Shown here one piece after another: positions 1-11,813 of a stretch of 64,000 nucleotides of DNA (within the stretch, counting starts at the first letter, position 1; the number at the start of each line of letters is the position of its first letter). Source of the stretch: Rhytidiadelphus loreus (lineage: Eukaryota > Streptophyta > Bryopsida > Hypnales > Hylocomiaceae); contig OX344763.1 in the NCBI GenBank assembly GCA_947034895.1, positions 41,043,025 to 41,107,024 of the forward strand, written 5' to 3'. A program made the translations under genes and the position numbers. A model generated the notes under the pieces. That model saw only the letters and a list, made by a program, of their open reading frames with translations. It was not told the DNA's origin and searched no databases.

Positions 1-3000
1 TCCGATACGGTAGACAATCATTCATTAGATGTCACCCGAATTTGACAAACTGAAGATGGTTGCACGAAGTATGTAAAACTCTTGGAGATATACCTGTAGT
101 TGCCGTGCAGTCGACGACAACAGATCCGGCTTCGCAGCACCCTTCCACAAGCATCGCCATGAAAGCAGAAGCCTTCTCTCTTGGACCACGCCATGGTTTC
201 TCACCATTCATGGTGACCTCTTCGGCAAAGCATAGATTCCAGAGGCAGTCATCCTTGCCCACTATGACGCCCACCTTTGCATGAGAGGGAACATGCTGGA
301 ATGGAAAGTTGTCCTCAGTTGACGGGCCGGACTTTTTGACTACAAGGGAGATTGAAAATCTCTGCGTCTGGAACAAATGGCAAGTCAGGGATTAGTAAAA
401 AGAAGTTTCAATTATCTTAGTAAGACAAAAAACCACAAGGTGAAATGGCTATTACTGTCTTCTTGGGATCAATGGCCGATGTCAAGTGAAGATGGTTCAT
501 ACCCCACCAATCGCAGAGAATCTTGAATCCGTATTCCTTGCAACATCCTAGAAGTTGGCTTCTGTGCGCTTTGGAGGAAGATGGGTACATCACGAGAAGT
601 GCTCCATTGTCGTGTAAATAACCACCTGCAAAGTCGAAGACTGGAATCAACCAGTCCTCTGAGAACTGATTCCACGCCGGAATAGGTGCAGGAGGAGCAG
701 ATACAGTAGGCACATGGAGACCTTCAGGTACATCAACAATAATCAAGTCGACTGCGGACTCTGTAGTCAAGACTCCGTCGAAGTATCTCTGTTTGTCGCT
801 TGCATGCTGCACCATGACAATAGAACGACAAGAAAGAAGTGAGAAGTGACATATAATTCATAATGGAGGAACATAATTAACCAGCATATGAAGAACTGAA
901 TGTGATGGTAACAGATTATGATTCTAATTCCACATAGAATCAATATGGAAGAGAAGGAAGACAACAAATTTACCATGGATAAGAAAGCTTCAACGGCTTC
1001 TAGGGCTTTCGGGTCACGGGTAAGTCCTTGCAACGAAATATTGAGAATGCATTCGTCAATGGCAGGGTCAGAATCCAAGTGATGAACTGTTGGCGTGAGA
1101 CCATGCACAAGGCGGTCTTGGGTGAGTGAAAAGCTGGATGATGTGTCCTTCACGTCTGCAGCACTTGTAGCCGGTTCCTGCAACGGAGTTTCTGCCTTCC
1201 TCTTCTTGCCCTTCTACATTGCCTTCTCTTGCTCCTTTTTCGCCTTTGCTGCCAATCTCTTGAGCTTCATATCCTCTGTCTTCTTCTTTGCCTCCTCCAG
1301 CCTCTCCACTTTCTTCTTGTCAAATGCATCCCGTTTGGCAATGGCTTTGGCTCGTGCTTCGGGATCAAGACCAGCAAACTCATCGAACTCTGGCTCTACC
1401 ACCGGCGTTTCCTTGAGTGACTTGAACAAAGGTGCCTCCTCTGGTGGAATGGATCCCAAGTTGCATTCGATGTACCAAGGGCACGCTTGCAGATGTGGAG
1501 TCGTCCAATTTCTGAGTTGCCATGGTGAGAACATGCAGTCATCCCGAGATCTATCCAACCAGGTTGTCAGAAAAGGAGGCAAGTCAGACTTCACTATGGC
1601 TTTCTTGGCGTACAACTCGAACTTGAAATACCTGCGAAGATAAGATGAAGCATGACCACAATGGAAGAGGTGAGAATTGATTGTCCTTCAATTAGTTACA
1701 CCAAGGGATATTCCTCCAACCACATGAGAGTACCAAGTACTCGGCCGCTGTAATCGAATATCGAAGAACAATTCGAAGAAAAAATACGAAAAAGAATAAA
1801 AGTCAGGCGAACGAGGTTGCAAGACTCAGGCCCTGACTACTGCAGTCTCGGCCCTGAGACTACCATTCCAAGTCCGCAATGCTTGCACCGAAGGAGTTAA
1901 TGAATCTAGAAATTACTTCAGAGAAGGACAACAAAATACCTGTAAATGACGCGGTGAACCGCAAGCATTGCACCTTTGTATTCCTTGAAGTTGTCAGACT
2001 TCTTGTAAGCGTCTGCACCTCGAAATATTCCTGTGTAGGCAATATCCCAAACCTTCATCCTCCATCCTTCTATATATTCCTTTAGAGTTTCTGGCTCACT
2101 TGGAACAGACATGTCCACAAGAATATTATCTGCCCGCATTACCGAATCCAGCAACTCAGAGGCTGCCTCCTCCAACTGTTACATATGAAAGTACATTAGT
2201 ATGATATGATATTAAACAAGCCTCATGATCAAAACCCACAGCATAAACAACAGTACTGAAAAGATGAATTTACAAAATCCATACCCCCGAGTACCAGCAA
2301 GCCCTGGCCAGAAACACAGCCAATTTATCCTCGTTTACGGGCCTCGGTGGAAACTGACGTGCCTCTCTTGTAGGCCCAGATGCATTCATCCACTTCAGCC
2401 ATTTCACTTTGGATTCCGCAGAGGCATTTGAAGTGGCCATCATCTGCAATTTCTCCAGAGTTAACTCTGAATTTGAAAACAGATTCCAATGCCGCTCGAT
2501 CTGAAGAAAACAGTAAGAAAATTAGGTAATCGAAAATTTCAGCAGATATTGTCACGAACAAAATCACAAGCAACGAAGAAAAATATTTGTGAGTCATCTA
2601 TACCTCCAATAGCCAATCAGGTCCAAGAGAGGGGTTTGCTACAGCCACTATCTTTGAGAGCTTCTTCTGGTACTTCTCATTAGAATCTTTGATGGAGACC
2701 CGCATAGCCGCGGCAACACCGTCGGCTGTGACCTCCTCCGACAATACGTCCTCTTTATATTTACGAATGGCCACCTCCGCCGAAGCAGAAATCTCTTGCT
2801 GAGAGAATGCAACACACCCATTAGAAATGAGAAATGAATCCATAAGAGAAGATGTGGTAATTGAATCCTAAGATGAGAATTAATTACCTTGAAGATAAAT
2901 GAGGTAAAGACCTCCAATGGCATAGTATACCATTTCGTTCGTGTATTGTTCTTGCAAATTGTTAATTCTTCGACGGATAACAACTCAGTGAACTTATCGA

Positions 3001-5466
3001 GGTCCATCATCCCGTACTTTTGGACACGGAAAAGAGTGTGCACGAGATTAGTCTTGACATGATAGTTTTCGGTATGCCTGCATATCACAAATGAAAACAG
3101 TGAATAACATGAAATCAATTTTAAGCCACGCAGTGGATTCAAATGAACGAAGAAGATGGAGGAAGATATTAAATCTTTATGCGATGGAGAGCTCACTTGT
3201 TTATATCGTGCATAGCCTGCATTGCAATTCCAATACGACCTCTTGTATCAAGGACGATAGAGTCAACGCTGATGTCCCAACTCCTCTCCGTGGCATGTAG
3301 CCGAGAAATGTGGTTCATCCACGCAATCCTTCGGTGGTTTCCATCACAAATAAAAAATTTCTGATCCACCAAATGCTTCAGCACAGGATCGGACCTCAAC
3401 AAGTTGTTAAACTCGTCATTGACGAAATTCTAGTGTAGTCCCCATTCAATCTTCTCTGCAGCAGAGAAGACCTCACCGTCCCCAACTTCGTTTGATATGG
3501 AAACATAGAAAACTCTGGCTCCCTCTTCATACCCCCCCCGTAAATTGATTCTCTAACAACGTTAAGTCGTATGCCAGCGTCGGACGAACAATCGGCATGG
3601 GCACGAGTCTGCACAACGGGATCTTCATGCGTGAAGCATCCATGGATGTCAACCTCAAGCCATAGAGAATTGACACGGTGTCCAATTTCTGTGACTTCCG
3701 AATGTCATCCTCCAGAGCATCCTTCCGCACACCAGGGATATCGACATCCTCTGATTCTGATTCGGAGACCACCTCTTGATTTGGAGTTACCTCAACAATA
3801 GCATCACAAGAAGGTTGGGGGGTCATAATCTCTGTCTCAGACTCAACGGTAGTCTGCGTCATAGTAGGAATGACAAACACAAAAATTAGAAACAAATAAT
3901 GAGCAGATAATATAGGAGATAATTTCCAATCCCATTTCCAATCGTATGCAGAGAATCCGTTTCATAAATGAACGAGATCCACACTCAAATCCCACAGTCG
4001 CATTTGTGACTGAGTGATCTATAATGCCCACAACACCAAATGAATATGTCCGCATCCGAGTCATCAGCGGATGTCACCTCTAAATCATTGTGATCACAAG
4101 TACAGTATTCAACACTCTCTCCCGGTAGAAATATCGACTCTCTCTCATCGGATGATCCAATGGATGATGCTGATGACATAACACCCTTAGTACGATTAAC
4201 TAATCCTCTATCACAATGTTGGGATGATGTCCACAGTGGCCTTACTAGAGGATTCTCTTGAGCTTCCGATAGTAATGCTGTCCCGTCAAGTAGCGTGACG
4301 TCCTTCTCCAAACCCGGGCGCAACAGTGGAGCTTCCTCCACCGCCAGAACAGCCTGCTCTTCAACCGCGACATTACCACCCTACATACCAATGAATAGAG
4401 GTGAACATATTTAAAACAGTGAAGGAAGTGCGAGGGGCGGCACTAGGCTCCTCTCCCCGCGAGCAAGTGCAAGGCCCGTCACCCCTTGGGGGATCCCTCG
4501 GGACCGAGACCGCCCTCGGGCTTGGGTGGGGTGTGCTCACCAGCCACCTTCCCACGAAACAAAATCCATAAACCGGAAATTTGAAAACAAAACAGCAAGT
4601 GCGAGGGGAGGCATTGGGATCCTCTCCCCGCGAGCAAGTGTAAGGCCCGTCACCCCTTGGGGGATCCCTCGGGACCGAGACCGCCCTCGGGCTTGGGTGG
4701 GGTGTGCTCACCAGCCACCTCCCCACGAAACAAAATCCATAAACCGGAAATTTGAAAACAAAACAGCAAGTGCGAAGGGAGGCACTAGGATCCTCTCCCC
4801 GCGAGCAAGTGCAAGGCCCGTCACCCCTTGGGGGATCCCTCGGGACCGAGACCGCCCTCGGGCTTGGGTGGGGTGTGCTCACCAACCACCTCCCCACGAA
4901 ACAAAATCCATAAACCGGAAATTTGAAAACAAAACAGAAAGTGCGAGGGGAGGCACTGGGCTCCCTCCCCGCGAGCAAGTGCAAGGCCCGTCACCCTTCA
5001 AGGGATCCCTCGGGACCGAGACCGCCCTCAGGCTTGGGTGGGGTGTGCTCACCGGCCACCTCCCCACGAAACAAAATCCATAAACCGGAAATTTGAAAAC
5101 AAAATAGAAAGTGCGAGGGGAGGCACTGGGCTCCCTCCCCGCGAGCAAGTGCAAGGCCCGTCACCCTTCAAGGGATCCCTCGGGACCGAGACCGCCCTCG
5201 GGCTTGGGAAGGGTGTGCTCACCAGCCACCTCCCCACGAAACAAAATCCATAAACCGGAAATTTGAAACAAAACATCAAGTGCGAGGGGAGGCACCGGGC
5301 TCCCTCCCCGCGAGCAAAGCTCCCTCTCGCCGCGGCAAGGTTCTGTATTCTCATCGAAGATTGACGGACATACCTCTCGCGTAGGGTTTGATGCATCTCG
5401 TCCCTCTTCCGTGGTTGCTGTCAATCCAGTCTGGCCTCTCTTCGACCTGAGGTTCCGATCCGCCAT
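1..5466 (-). pseudogene. Transposon-borne ParB-like/DNA methyltransferase gene, copy A (broken, 3' end outside window)
   Basis: Spliced minus-strand gene, start codon 5464-5466. Inferred exons: 5374-5466, 4078-4380, 3197-3853, 2888-3077, 2604-2798, 2285-2500, 1940-2175, 974-1631, 456-806 and 94-367, all with GT-AG borders. Exon lengths equal copy B or differ by multiples of three. Exon 3 encodes a ParB-like segment (CDGNHR near 3330-3350). Exon 9 encodes DLIIVDVPEG (methyltransferase motif IV position) and exon 10 ends with VVVDCTATTG (motif I, SAM binding). This IV-then-I order is that of beta-class N4/N6 DNA methyltransferases. Lesions: eight Cs at 3532-3539, where seven keep the frame; TAG at 3430-3432, where copy B has Trp; TAG at 1214-1216. 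The motif II exon lies left of the window. Target base and activity are unknown. Confidence 0.8.
4429..5325. repeat. About 170-bp tandem repeat, 5.3 copies, in intron 1 of methyltransferase copy A
   Basis: Units begin with GTGCGAGGGG-like sequence at 4429, 4599, 4770, 4941, 5111 and 5280 (spacing 169-171 bp). Each contains CCGCGAGCAAGTGCAAGG, GGGACCGAGACCGCC and an AT-rich tail with AAACCGGAAATTTGAAA. The array is GC-rich within an AT-rich neighbourhood and fills most of the intron between exon 1 (ends 5374) and exon 2 (starts 4380). Open frames through it are repeat artefacts. Confidence 0.95.
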
Positions 5467-6526
5467 GATGCCGATTGACAAAGCTGATACAACTGCCCCA
5501 ATTGCGGTCCGCAGCAAAGGCTTTCAATCTCCTTCCAATCTCCGACGACGATGTTTTGGTGAAGGCCTACTGTCGATGTAGGAATGTCGGCGTGAAATGT
5601 CGGGAACGACGGGTGCCCCGAAATGTGCGGATTTGCGGTGTACACTGAAAGGGGTATTAGGGTTCGGAAAATCCTTGACGCCTCAGACAACGGATGAAAG
5701 CGGATGGATGAATGGGCTTATGTTGGTATCGGGTGTTGTGTTTGGATGAATGGTACTTTTTCATATGGCGCATGAGTTTATATTTACTACGCTCTGTGCG
5801 AGATGACATTCTCCTCAATGGGAATATATTATAAGCATCCGTATAATTAAGACGTTACGAAGAGTTCATACCTGGACCATACAGAATCAATATTCTGACG
5901 ATTTAATCCTACTCCTATAATATCCCAATTCAATGGATCCAAATCCTTTTTCCTACATATTGTGTGACCAATGTTTCTGAAATTTCGATTACTATTTCTA
6001 CTATTTGTAGATGATTCAGTGAAAATCTGTGAGATTCATAGAATAACCAGCTTTCTACTATATAATAGATGATGACCATTTCAAGTTCCAAATTTAATGA
6101 TGATACCAAATATGAATTACTGGAGTGGTGGGCTGTCTTGATTATTCGTGTATGGTTTTCAGAATTTGACAAATTAGCTTGACGGGACATGTCTGTTTTA
6201 TGATAGTGGGATCCTTGTCTTTATTGGATGTCTCAATACTGCTTTAACTACGTAAAATATGGAAGGAATTCGGCCAATACAAATATTATTTTCAGTTGAG
6301 CGAATTAATGCTCTCCGCCGCCACTTGAGGGGCCGTCCTTTAATAATCAAATATGAAGACCCTGTTAATTTTGAACTACGGATTTCATATGTCCGTTTGA
6401 ATAGATGTCATCAGGATATATCAGTGGTGGGGTCTTCCTTTTGCTTTTCTCTGATATGTTACCTTGGTGTTCTTCTCATTTCATGTTCTTCACAGACATT
6501 GAAACTCTACTTCACATCCTCCTGTC
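5467..6526. promoter_or_regulatory. Divergent intergenic region of copy A
   Basis: About 1.06 kb separates the start codons of the two oppositely transcribed element genes, so both promoters should lie here. No specific promoter motif, RNA gene or further coding region is convincing. The half nearest the methyltransferase gene is GC-richer; the rest is AT-rich. Confidence 0.4.
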
Positions 6527-9500
6527 ATGGAAGCCCTCTTGGAAATGGTGGTCGTCACGGCCATAGATAAAGGTGTTCCTGTAATTTTCCCTGTAGGTGT
6601 AGATGGTTTTGCTATCGTTTCGGCATTGAGACTATCGCTTAGATTTGATCTTTTGCATGATTCCATTCATGTAGATGAAGAGGTCTATGATAAAGAGTCT
6701 GGTACCCTTCTTCACACTATTGGGCAAATGCCGACTACTGATTCTGAGAATAGATTGTGGAACCTGAGACCAGGACGATATCGGGCATACGGAGTGCCCG
6801 CTGTCATTCAATCATTGCCTACAGCTACGGGAACTTTGCCTGGGTCCAATTCATCCAGATTTCTCTCTCCGGCTTTGAACAATGTCAAGGTAGAAACTTT
6901 TTCAAACATAGTCACGAACTTGAGTTCTGACTCTGATGGAAATTCTCCAGCAACACGCTGCACTATGAAGAGTCCATCATTGGTTGAATCTAAACCCTCG
7001 TCTAGGGTACTGGAATCCAAGGAGTCGATAGACTTAGGTCCACTGGGTGATTCTAGAACATTTGTGGTCAGTTACTTGAGGACCTTGCGGACTTTGAAAG
7101 GTTGTAGGAACGTCTTATCGAAACTAGACTATGGTAGTATTCCAATTCGTAAAGTGGCAGTACTGCCTCCATCGTTCAATGGCGATGTTATATTTGAATT
7201 GCCCGCTCTTGATATCAGTAGTACCGTCTCATCAGCGAAACAAATGTACGGGATGGACAAGCGTTACGATGGACACGTCTGGTCAAAGACTGTGACCACG
7301 AATATAGTTAATCCAATGGGCTTGTCGTTCCGTAAATCTGTTTGCGTGGGTCACCTTCGTTGTGTGAATACTAAATGCGACTTCCTTCATCGAGTTCATA
7401 GAATGAGAGATGTAAACGAATTAGAGTGGGAAGGACTATCTCCGCTACCACTAGATGTTGGACAACCACATCCGCCTGGTTCCACGCTTGTATGCAAGAT
7501 TTGTAAGGAGCCGCCTGCTTGTATAGCGCGTTGTAATGTGCACGTGTATTACGTTGCAGGCAAGTGCACTTTTAGTAGGGCATACGTCCATCTTGGTCAT
7601 CACCAGCATCCAGTTAAGGATGGTGAACTCAGAGATATGAAATCCATATCTCGAACTCTTATTGGGGAGCAATTGGAAAGGACTCCTTCTGCCACGAATT
7701 CCGCTATAGTCCTAGAAGCAACAAAGGAGTTGTTAGGAGGTCTTCTTCTATGTCATGACAGAATGCAACCGAAGAGTATGGACCTTGCCACCCTTGTTCC
7801 TGTACTAGAAAAATGCAAGTACTTAAGCTCCCCAAGTATAAGGAATGAGGTAACTTCCTTCAAGTTCTTGCGTAAGTTCGGAGTTCTTGACAGCATTACA
7901 AGGTTGAGGGGGTCAAGCACATGGGCTTTTGTGCAGGAGAGCAAATTCCCAGGTCAAGGGACCGACATAGATAAGGTATTCCTTTTCAAAATGTCTGAAG
8001 TGGGGCCAGGGAGTGGAGTCGATTTGGTGAAGCGAATGCAAACTGGAGGAGACCTTGAGGAAGCATGGATTATGTTTGATCACGTGAAGCGTGTTAAGGA
8101 TTGGACGACCATGGCGTGTTACGTTTATGACTCCGGATTCTGTCGTGTGATGACAATCGCTTGTTGTGACATGCAATCTGAGGATTGCGCAGCGCAGGTT
8201 CTTTTTTGGACAAACCTCAATTTAGTTGTAGAACGACATGGTGTGGCTAGGACGCAATTCAAGGGCTTTATGGCAGACAGCGCGTAAGCAAACTGGAATG
8301 CGGTGAGGACGGTGTATGGATCGGGGGATATTTCCGTACCAATGCTCAACCGTGAAAGGACATGTCTTTTTCACTGGACTCAATCCATGGAAAAGCATAC
8401 AAAGGCAGACATTCGAGGAGACTTGCAGGATCAACATCGTTTGCTATGTAAGCAGTACAAGAACGCCACTTCAACGCAACAATCCGAGGAACGGTACTTA
8501 GCCATCAGGGCGTGGTGGTTGTCATCAGGTGCCACCACGGTGGAAGGATTGCGCAAACTAGAGTTGTGGCTTTCGTTCTGGCATTTCCGTTATCGCCAAT
8601 GGAGAGGCTTCATGGAACTTGTAATTTCCTCACTGTTTTCTCCTTCATTTGTAACAATGTTTGTTATGCCTTCTGTCAAATTAGTTCTATTGTTACATTG
8701 TCAAATGTTCCACTTCGGTTAGATGTGGTGCAGACGTAGGTTCCCCATAACAAACGTCTCGGTCCCGAGACGATGGTTAGTAACCTCAACGCTCTGCACG
8801 TTGACTAATTAAAACTCGCGTTTTTCCATTTCATCTGTGGTCATAGTCTTCAGTCTTCTGTGGTCTCTGACAAATATATTTATGCTTTTGCTTGGCATCC
8901 TGGGAAGACTCGCATGTAGAGCTGACACATGTATATACCCCTGTGATTTCAGGATCTAACTGCATCCGAGAAAGCCGAAATGCCGTCTTGCAACCTTGCG
9001 GAAACTGTGCACAATAAGTGGCTTCAGCAATCTGGGAAGCGTGGGAACGACTTATACGTAGCTACGGTCGATGACTTTGTCAGAGCATTCATGCAAATGG
9101 TCAAATATCACCAATATTTAAAGGGAAATGAAGGAGGGACGGGACCGGGGAAGGAAGAGTTATTGTTACGAGTTGCCCAACGTTCGGCAGAGCGAACTGG
9201 TAACCCGAAGTCACTCACTGAAGCACTGTCGTCTATTCCAAGTGTTGAAGCTTTCATCAACAGAGAGCCTCATCTCGAAGGTCAAGAAGTTTTTGGATCA
9301 CAGAAGAGGAAAGCAGACATGCCACTTGGATGCGAGTACGACTCACACTGACCGGACAAAGTGAACTTCTCACATCCTCGTCGGCAAACAAGATCCTTCA
9401 GAGCGAGTTCAAGTGTTCAAAATTTGAACACAATAGTGGAGGACATTACTCCAAGTGAAGATGTTGAAGTTCTAGATGCATTTTCAGTGGAGGTGAATTT

Positions 9501-10421
9501 GAGGCAGACTGCAATTCCAAATTCGACTCATGTATCAGTAGTTCAAGAAAGCATGTGTGACGAGATGCAGTGGCACATTTCACGACTACCAAAAACATCA
9601 GCGAAGGCGTGCTTTGCTCTTCAGGCAATGACAAAGAAAAAATGCACAGCTCTAATAGTGCAAAACAGCACTGCAACAGCGGCTCCGACATACACAGGTA
9701 TGATGGTCAATTACAAGCAAAATCGTAATGATCGTATGCAATTTTTCTTTTGCAATGACGACATTGAACGATGTGTCAAAGGATCACGGCGGAAATGGGT
9801 GCTCTTTGTACCACCTGTTCCTGTTATTTGGCCGGTGAAATTAGGCACCCAATTGACGGTGGTCGAGATTCTAGCTCTTGAAGCGGCCGGTTTCCAACTT
9901 CCACAACGCCACTTCATTTCCCCACGGAGGTTGTTTGGTAGAGAAGCGGGCATTGAAATTGTGCGTAATTATCTCATTCCAGATTCAACTGATGAACATC
10001 CTACAACTCGGACTGGGAAGGTCGTTCGCCGAAATCCAAAGGCTCCCACAACAAAACACCAAAACAACTGTGCATCGGCCTTAACTCTGAATGCCCGCAT
10101 TGTAAGCGTAACTATGGTCCCTCACCCTGGTTTTGGATGCATAGTAGCAATGGACTCGGGAATAGAGCCCCGGATTGAGAAGTACATGCTTACTATTTCC
10201 TCATTTCCGGACTGCACCTGCCCTTATTTCAAGGAAATGAAGTTGAAGTGCTTGGGAAGCGTGGAGCTTGGTCAAATTGCAAGCATCTGTACTTTGTTCT
10301 CAATGTCATCTGCAACCTTCAATCTTCCTCAGATGTCTTCATCCATGCTTCAACATTTAGTTTCAATGAGGTCAAACGAGTGCTTCTTAGCGGAATCCTG
10401 AAACATTTGAGATCAAATTAG
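6527..10421 (+). pseudogene. MULE-like transposase with SWIM zinc finger, copy A (broken)
   Basis: Two exons, 6527-8620 and 8953-10421, joined by a GT-AG intron in the same phase as copy B; about 1,188 codons in all. The N-terminal part has Cys/His clusters (around 7255-7400 and 7490-7600). The central block includes FDHVKRVKDW, VMTIACCDMQSED and GFMADSA, the likely core of the DDE catalytic domain; the acidic catalytic residues are provisional. The C-terminal part has the start of a SWIM motif (CTCPYF). Lesions: TAA at 8285-8287 (copy B has CAA), TGA at 9349-9351 (copy B has an Arg CGT codon), and a 1-nt deletion between about 10225 and 10285. Past that deletion the frame resumes as CKHLYFVLN and FSFNEVKRVLL and ends at TAG 10419-10421. 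SWIM domains are characteristic of plant MULE transposases. Confidence 0.85.
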
Positions 10422-11204
10422 GATTATTTGAAGCATGGATACTATTGTCAATATGTTGATTTCGTTTCACATATATGAATGAAAATGTAGTGAGACTACA
10501 AGGGCCACTACTTCGATACATTGAACTTGCATTCTATTTGCTTTTTGCATGTTGTTAATGTATACATGTTCATAGTCATCTTCTGATTTTCTACATGTTC
10601 TGACATCCATCCATTTCTCTAATAAATTCAGTGATATCTGAAATGACTGTGTACCTTCAAATGGGATCTTCATTGTTAGTGTGCAAGCACATTGGCAATG
10701 TCTCAAGTAGTTCGGTGAATTACATTGAAAATAAGTCTTCTGCAGTTTTCCTGAATTGTAGCTACCACTCTGCAAGCTGTTATGCCACCGCGGTTATAGG
10801 GTACTTACTGTAAGCAGTTCTAGATCATACATTACAAGTGTAGACTTTTTGCAGCAGTACCTTCTTCCTCCATTGGGTTCAAAATATTCATATATTGTCG
10901 TAGAGATGTGAAGGTACTCTAAATCCTTCGTGCTATGCAAATCGCCTTAATGTAGGCCATTATTCACCCTAATCTTTGATGGATTCTAAATTTATTATGA
11001 AACTACTTTCATCCAATTCTGTAATTTAGTTCCATCGTCAACAAGTACTTCAGTCCTAAACTTTTTCAAAGTACTGTCTTCGTAACAAGGAGGTAATGTC
11101 TTCCATTTTATTAATCAACTTTCAACATGATCCTAGATTCCTAAACCCTTTAACTTTTATCATCTACGTTAATCTTCATTGTGCACTACTTCCATCCAAA
11201 ATGT
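10422..11204. other. 3' non-coding tail of copy A
   Basis: AT-rich sequence between the transposase stop and the subterminal repeat region. I see no credible reading frame or RNA gene; it presumably holds the transposase 3' end. Confidence 0.5.
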
Positions 11205-11610
11205 ACATCCAATATATTCACCCAAATTTTTCGTCCATTTTTTCCATCCGAATTCCTATTTCCAATATTTTCATCCAAGTTTTTCATCCAATTGTCTGTT
11301 TCGTATTTGTCATCCAAGTTTTTCATCCAACTCCATAATTTCAATATTTTCATCCAAGTTTTTCATCCAAGTTTTTCATCCAAATTCAATATTTCAATAT
11401 TTTCATACAAAATTTTCATCCATCTACCTCTTTCACGATTTCTCATCCAAATGTTTCATCCTAAATTTTCATCTACTTTCATCTCAATAGTGAACAACTT
11501 TCATCCATTTCTATCATATGCTTTCATCCCCGCTTACTCTACTTCCATCTACTTTTGGAATGGTATTTTTCCTATTATTTTTTTCTTTGCCTCTATTTAT
11601 TTTCATCCAT
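11205..11610. repeat. Degenerate TTTTCATCCAA repeats in the subterminal region of copy A
   Basis: The motif TTTTCATCCAA or TTCATCCA recurs many times at irregular 10-40 bp spacing in one orientation, embedded in T-rich sequence. It lies 200-600 bp inside the inferred right end of copy A. Relic C has a similar pyrimidine-rich stretch (25630-25960) after its transposase end. Subterminal repeats in DNA transposons often bind transposase; that role here is inference. Confidence 0.7.
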
Positions 11611-11749
11611 CTTATCATTGAACTTATTTTTAATTTACGCTAACTTGCATCCAAATTTCACAAAATATACTCAAATTCTATGTCATATTCCCCCTATTTC
11701 CCATTTTTTTCATTAATTATTTCCTATTCTTTCTTAAATCCCCGCTCCC

Positions 11750-11813
11750 TGCTCTTCATTCCCCACTCCCCGCTTCCCGCTCCCCGCTCTACGCTCACGC
11801 GCTAGCAACGTTG
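11750..11813 (-). repeat. Right terminal inverted repeat of copy A
   Basis: Read inward on the minus strand it starts CAACGTTGCTAGCGCGTGAG and continues with iterated GAGCGGG/GGGAGCGGG units. The first 21 bases match copy B's left end at 15 positions and relic C's right end at 16. The hAT coding frame starts directly outside. Confidence 0.7.

Larger units (their letters stand above)
1..11813 (+). mobile_element. Copy A of the MULE + ParB-methyltransferase element (left end outside the window)
   Basis: The divergent gene pair (methyltransferase on minus at 1-5466, transposase on plus at 6527-10421) matches copy B in order, orientation and exon structure. The right end is placed at 11813: read inward on the minus strand the terminus starts CAACGTTGCTAGCGCGTGAG, similar to copy B's left end (CAGGGTTGCTA, then GTGAGC). 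Immediately outside, a hAT reading frame resumes in mid-protein, as expected if the element interrupted that gene. The left terminus and methyltransferase exon 11 lie beyond position 1. If target duplications are 10 bp, as for copy B, the flank GCCCGTGTTG (11814-11823) should also precede the unseen left end. Both genes carry lesions, so this copy is non-autonomous. Confidence 0.8.

Noticed and set aside
4373..5253. Long open frames on both strands across the 170-bp repeats
   Set aside because: They repeat with the unit, exist on both strands and lie inside intron 1 of the methyltransferase gene.
4429..5325. CRISPR-like regular repeats
   Set aside because: Units are contiguous tandem repeats without unique spacers, in a plant nuclear setting.
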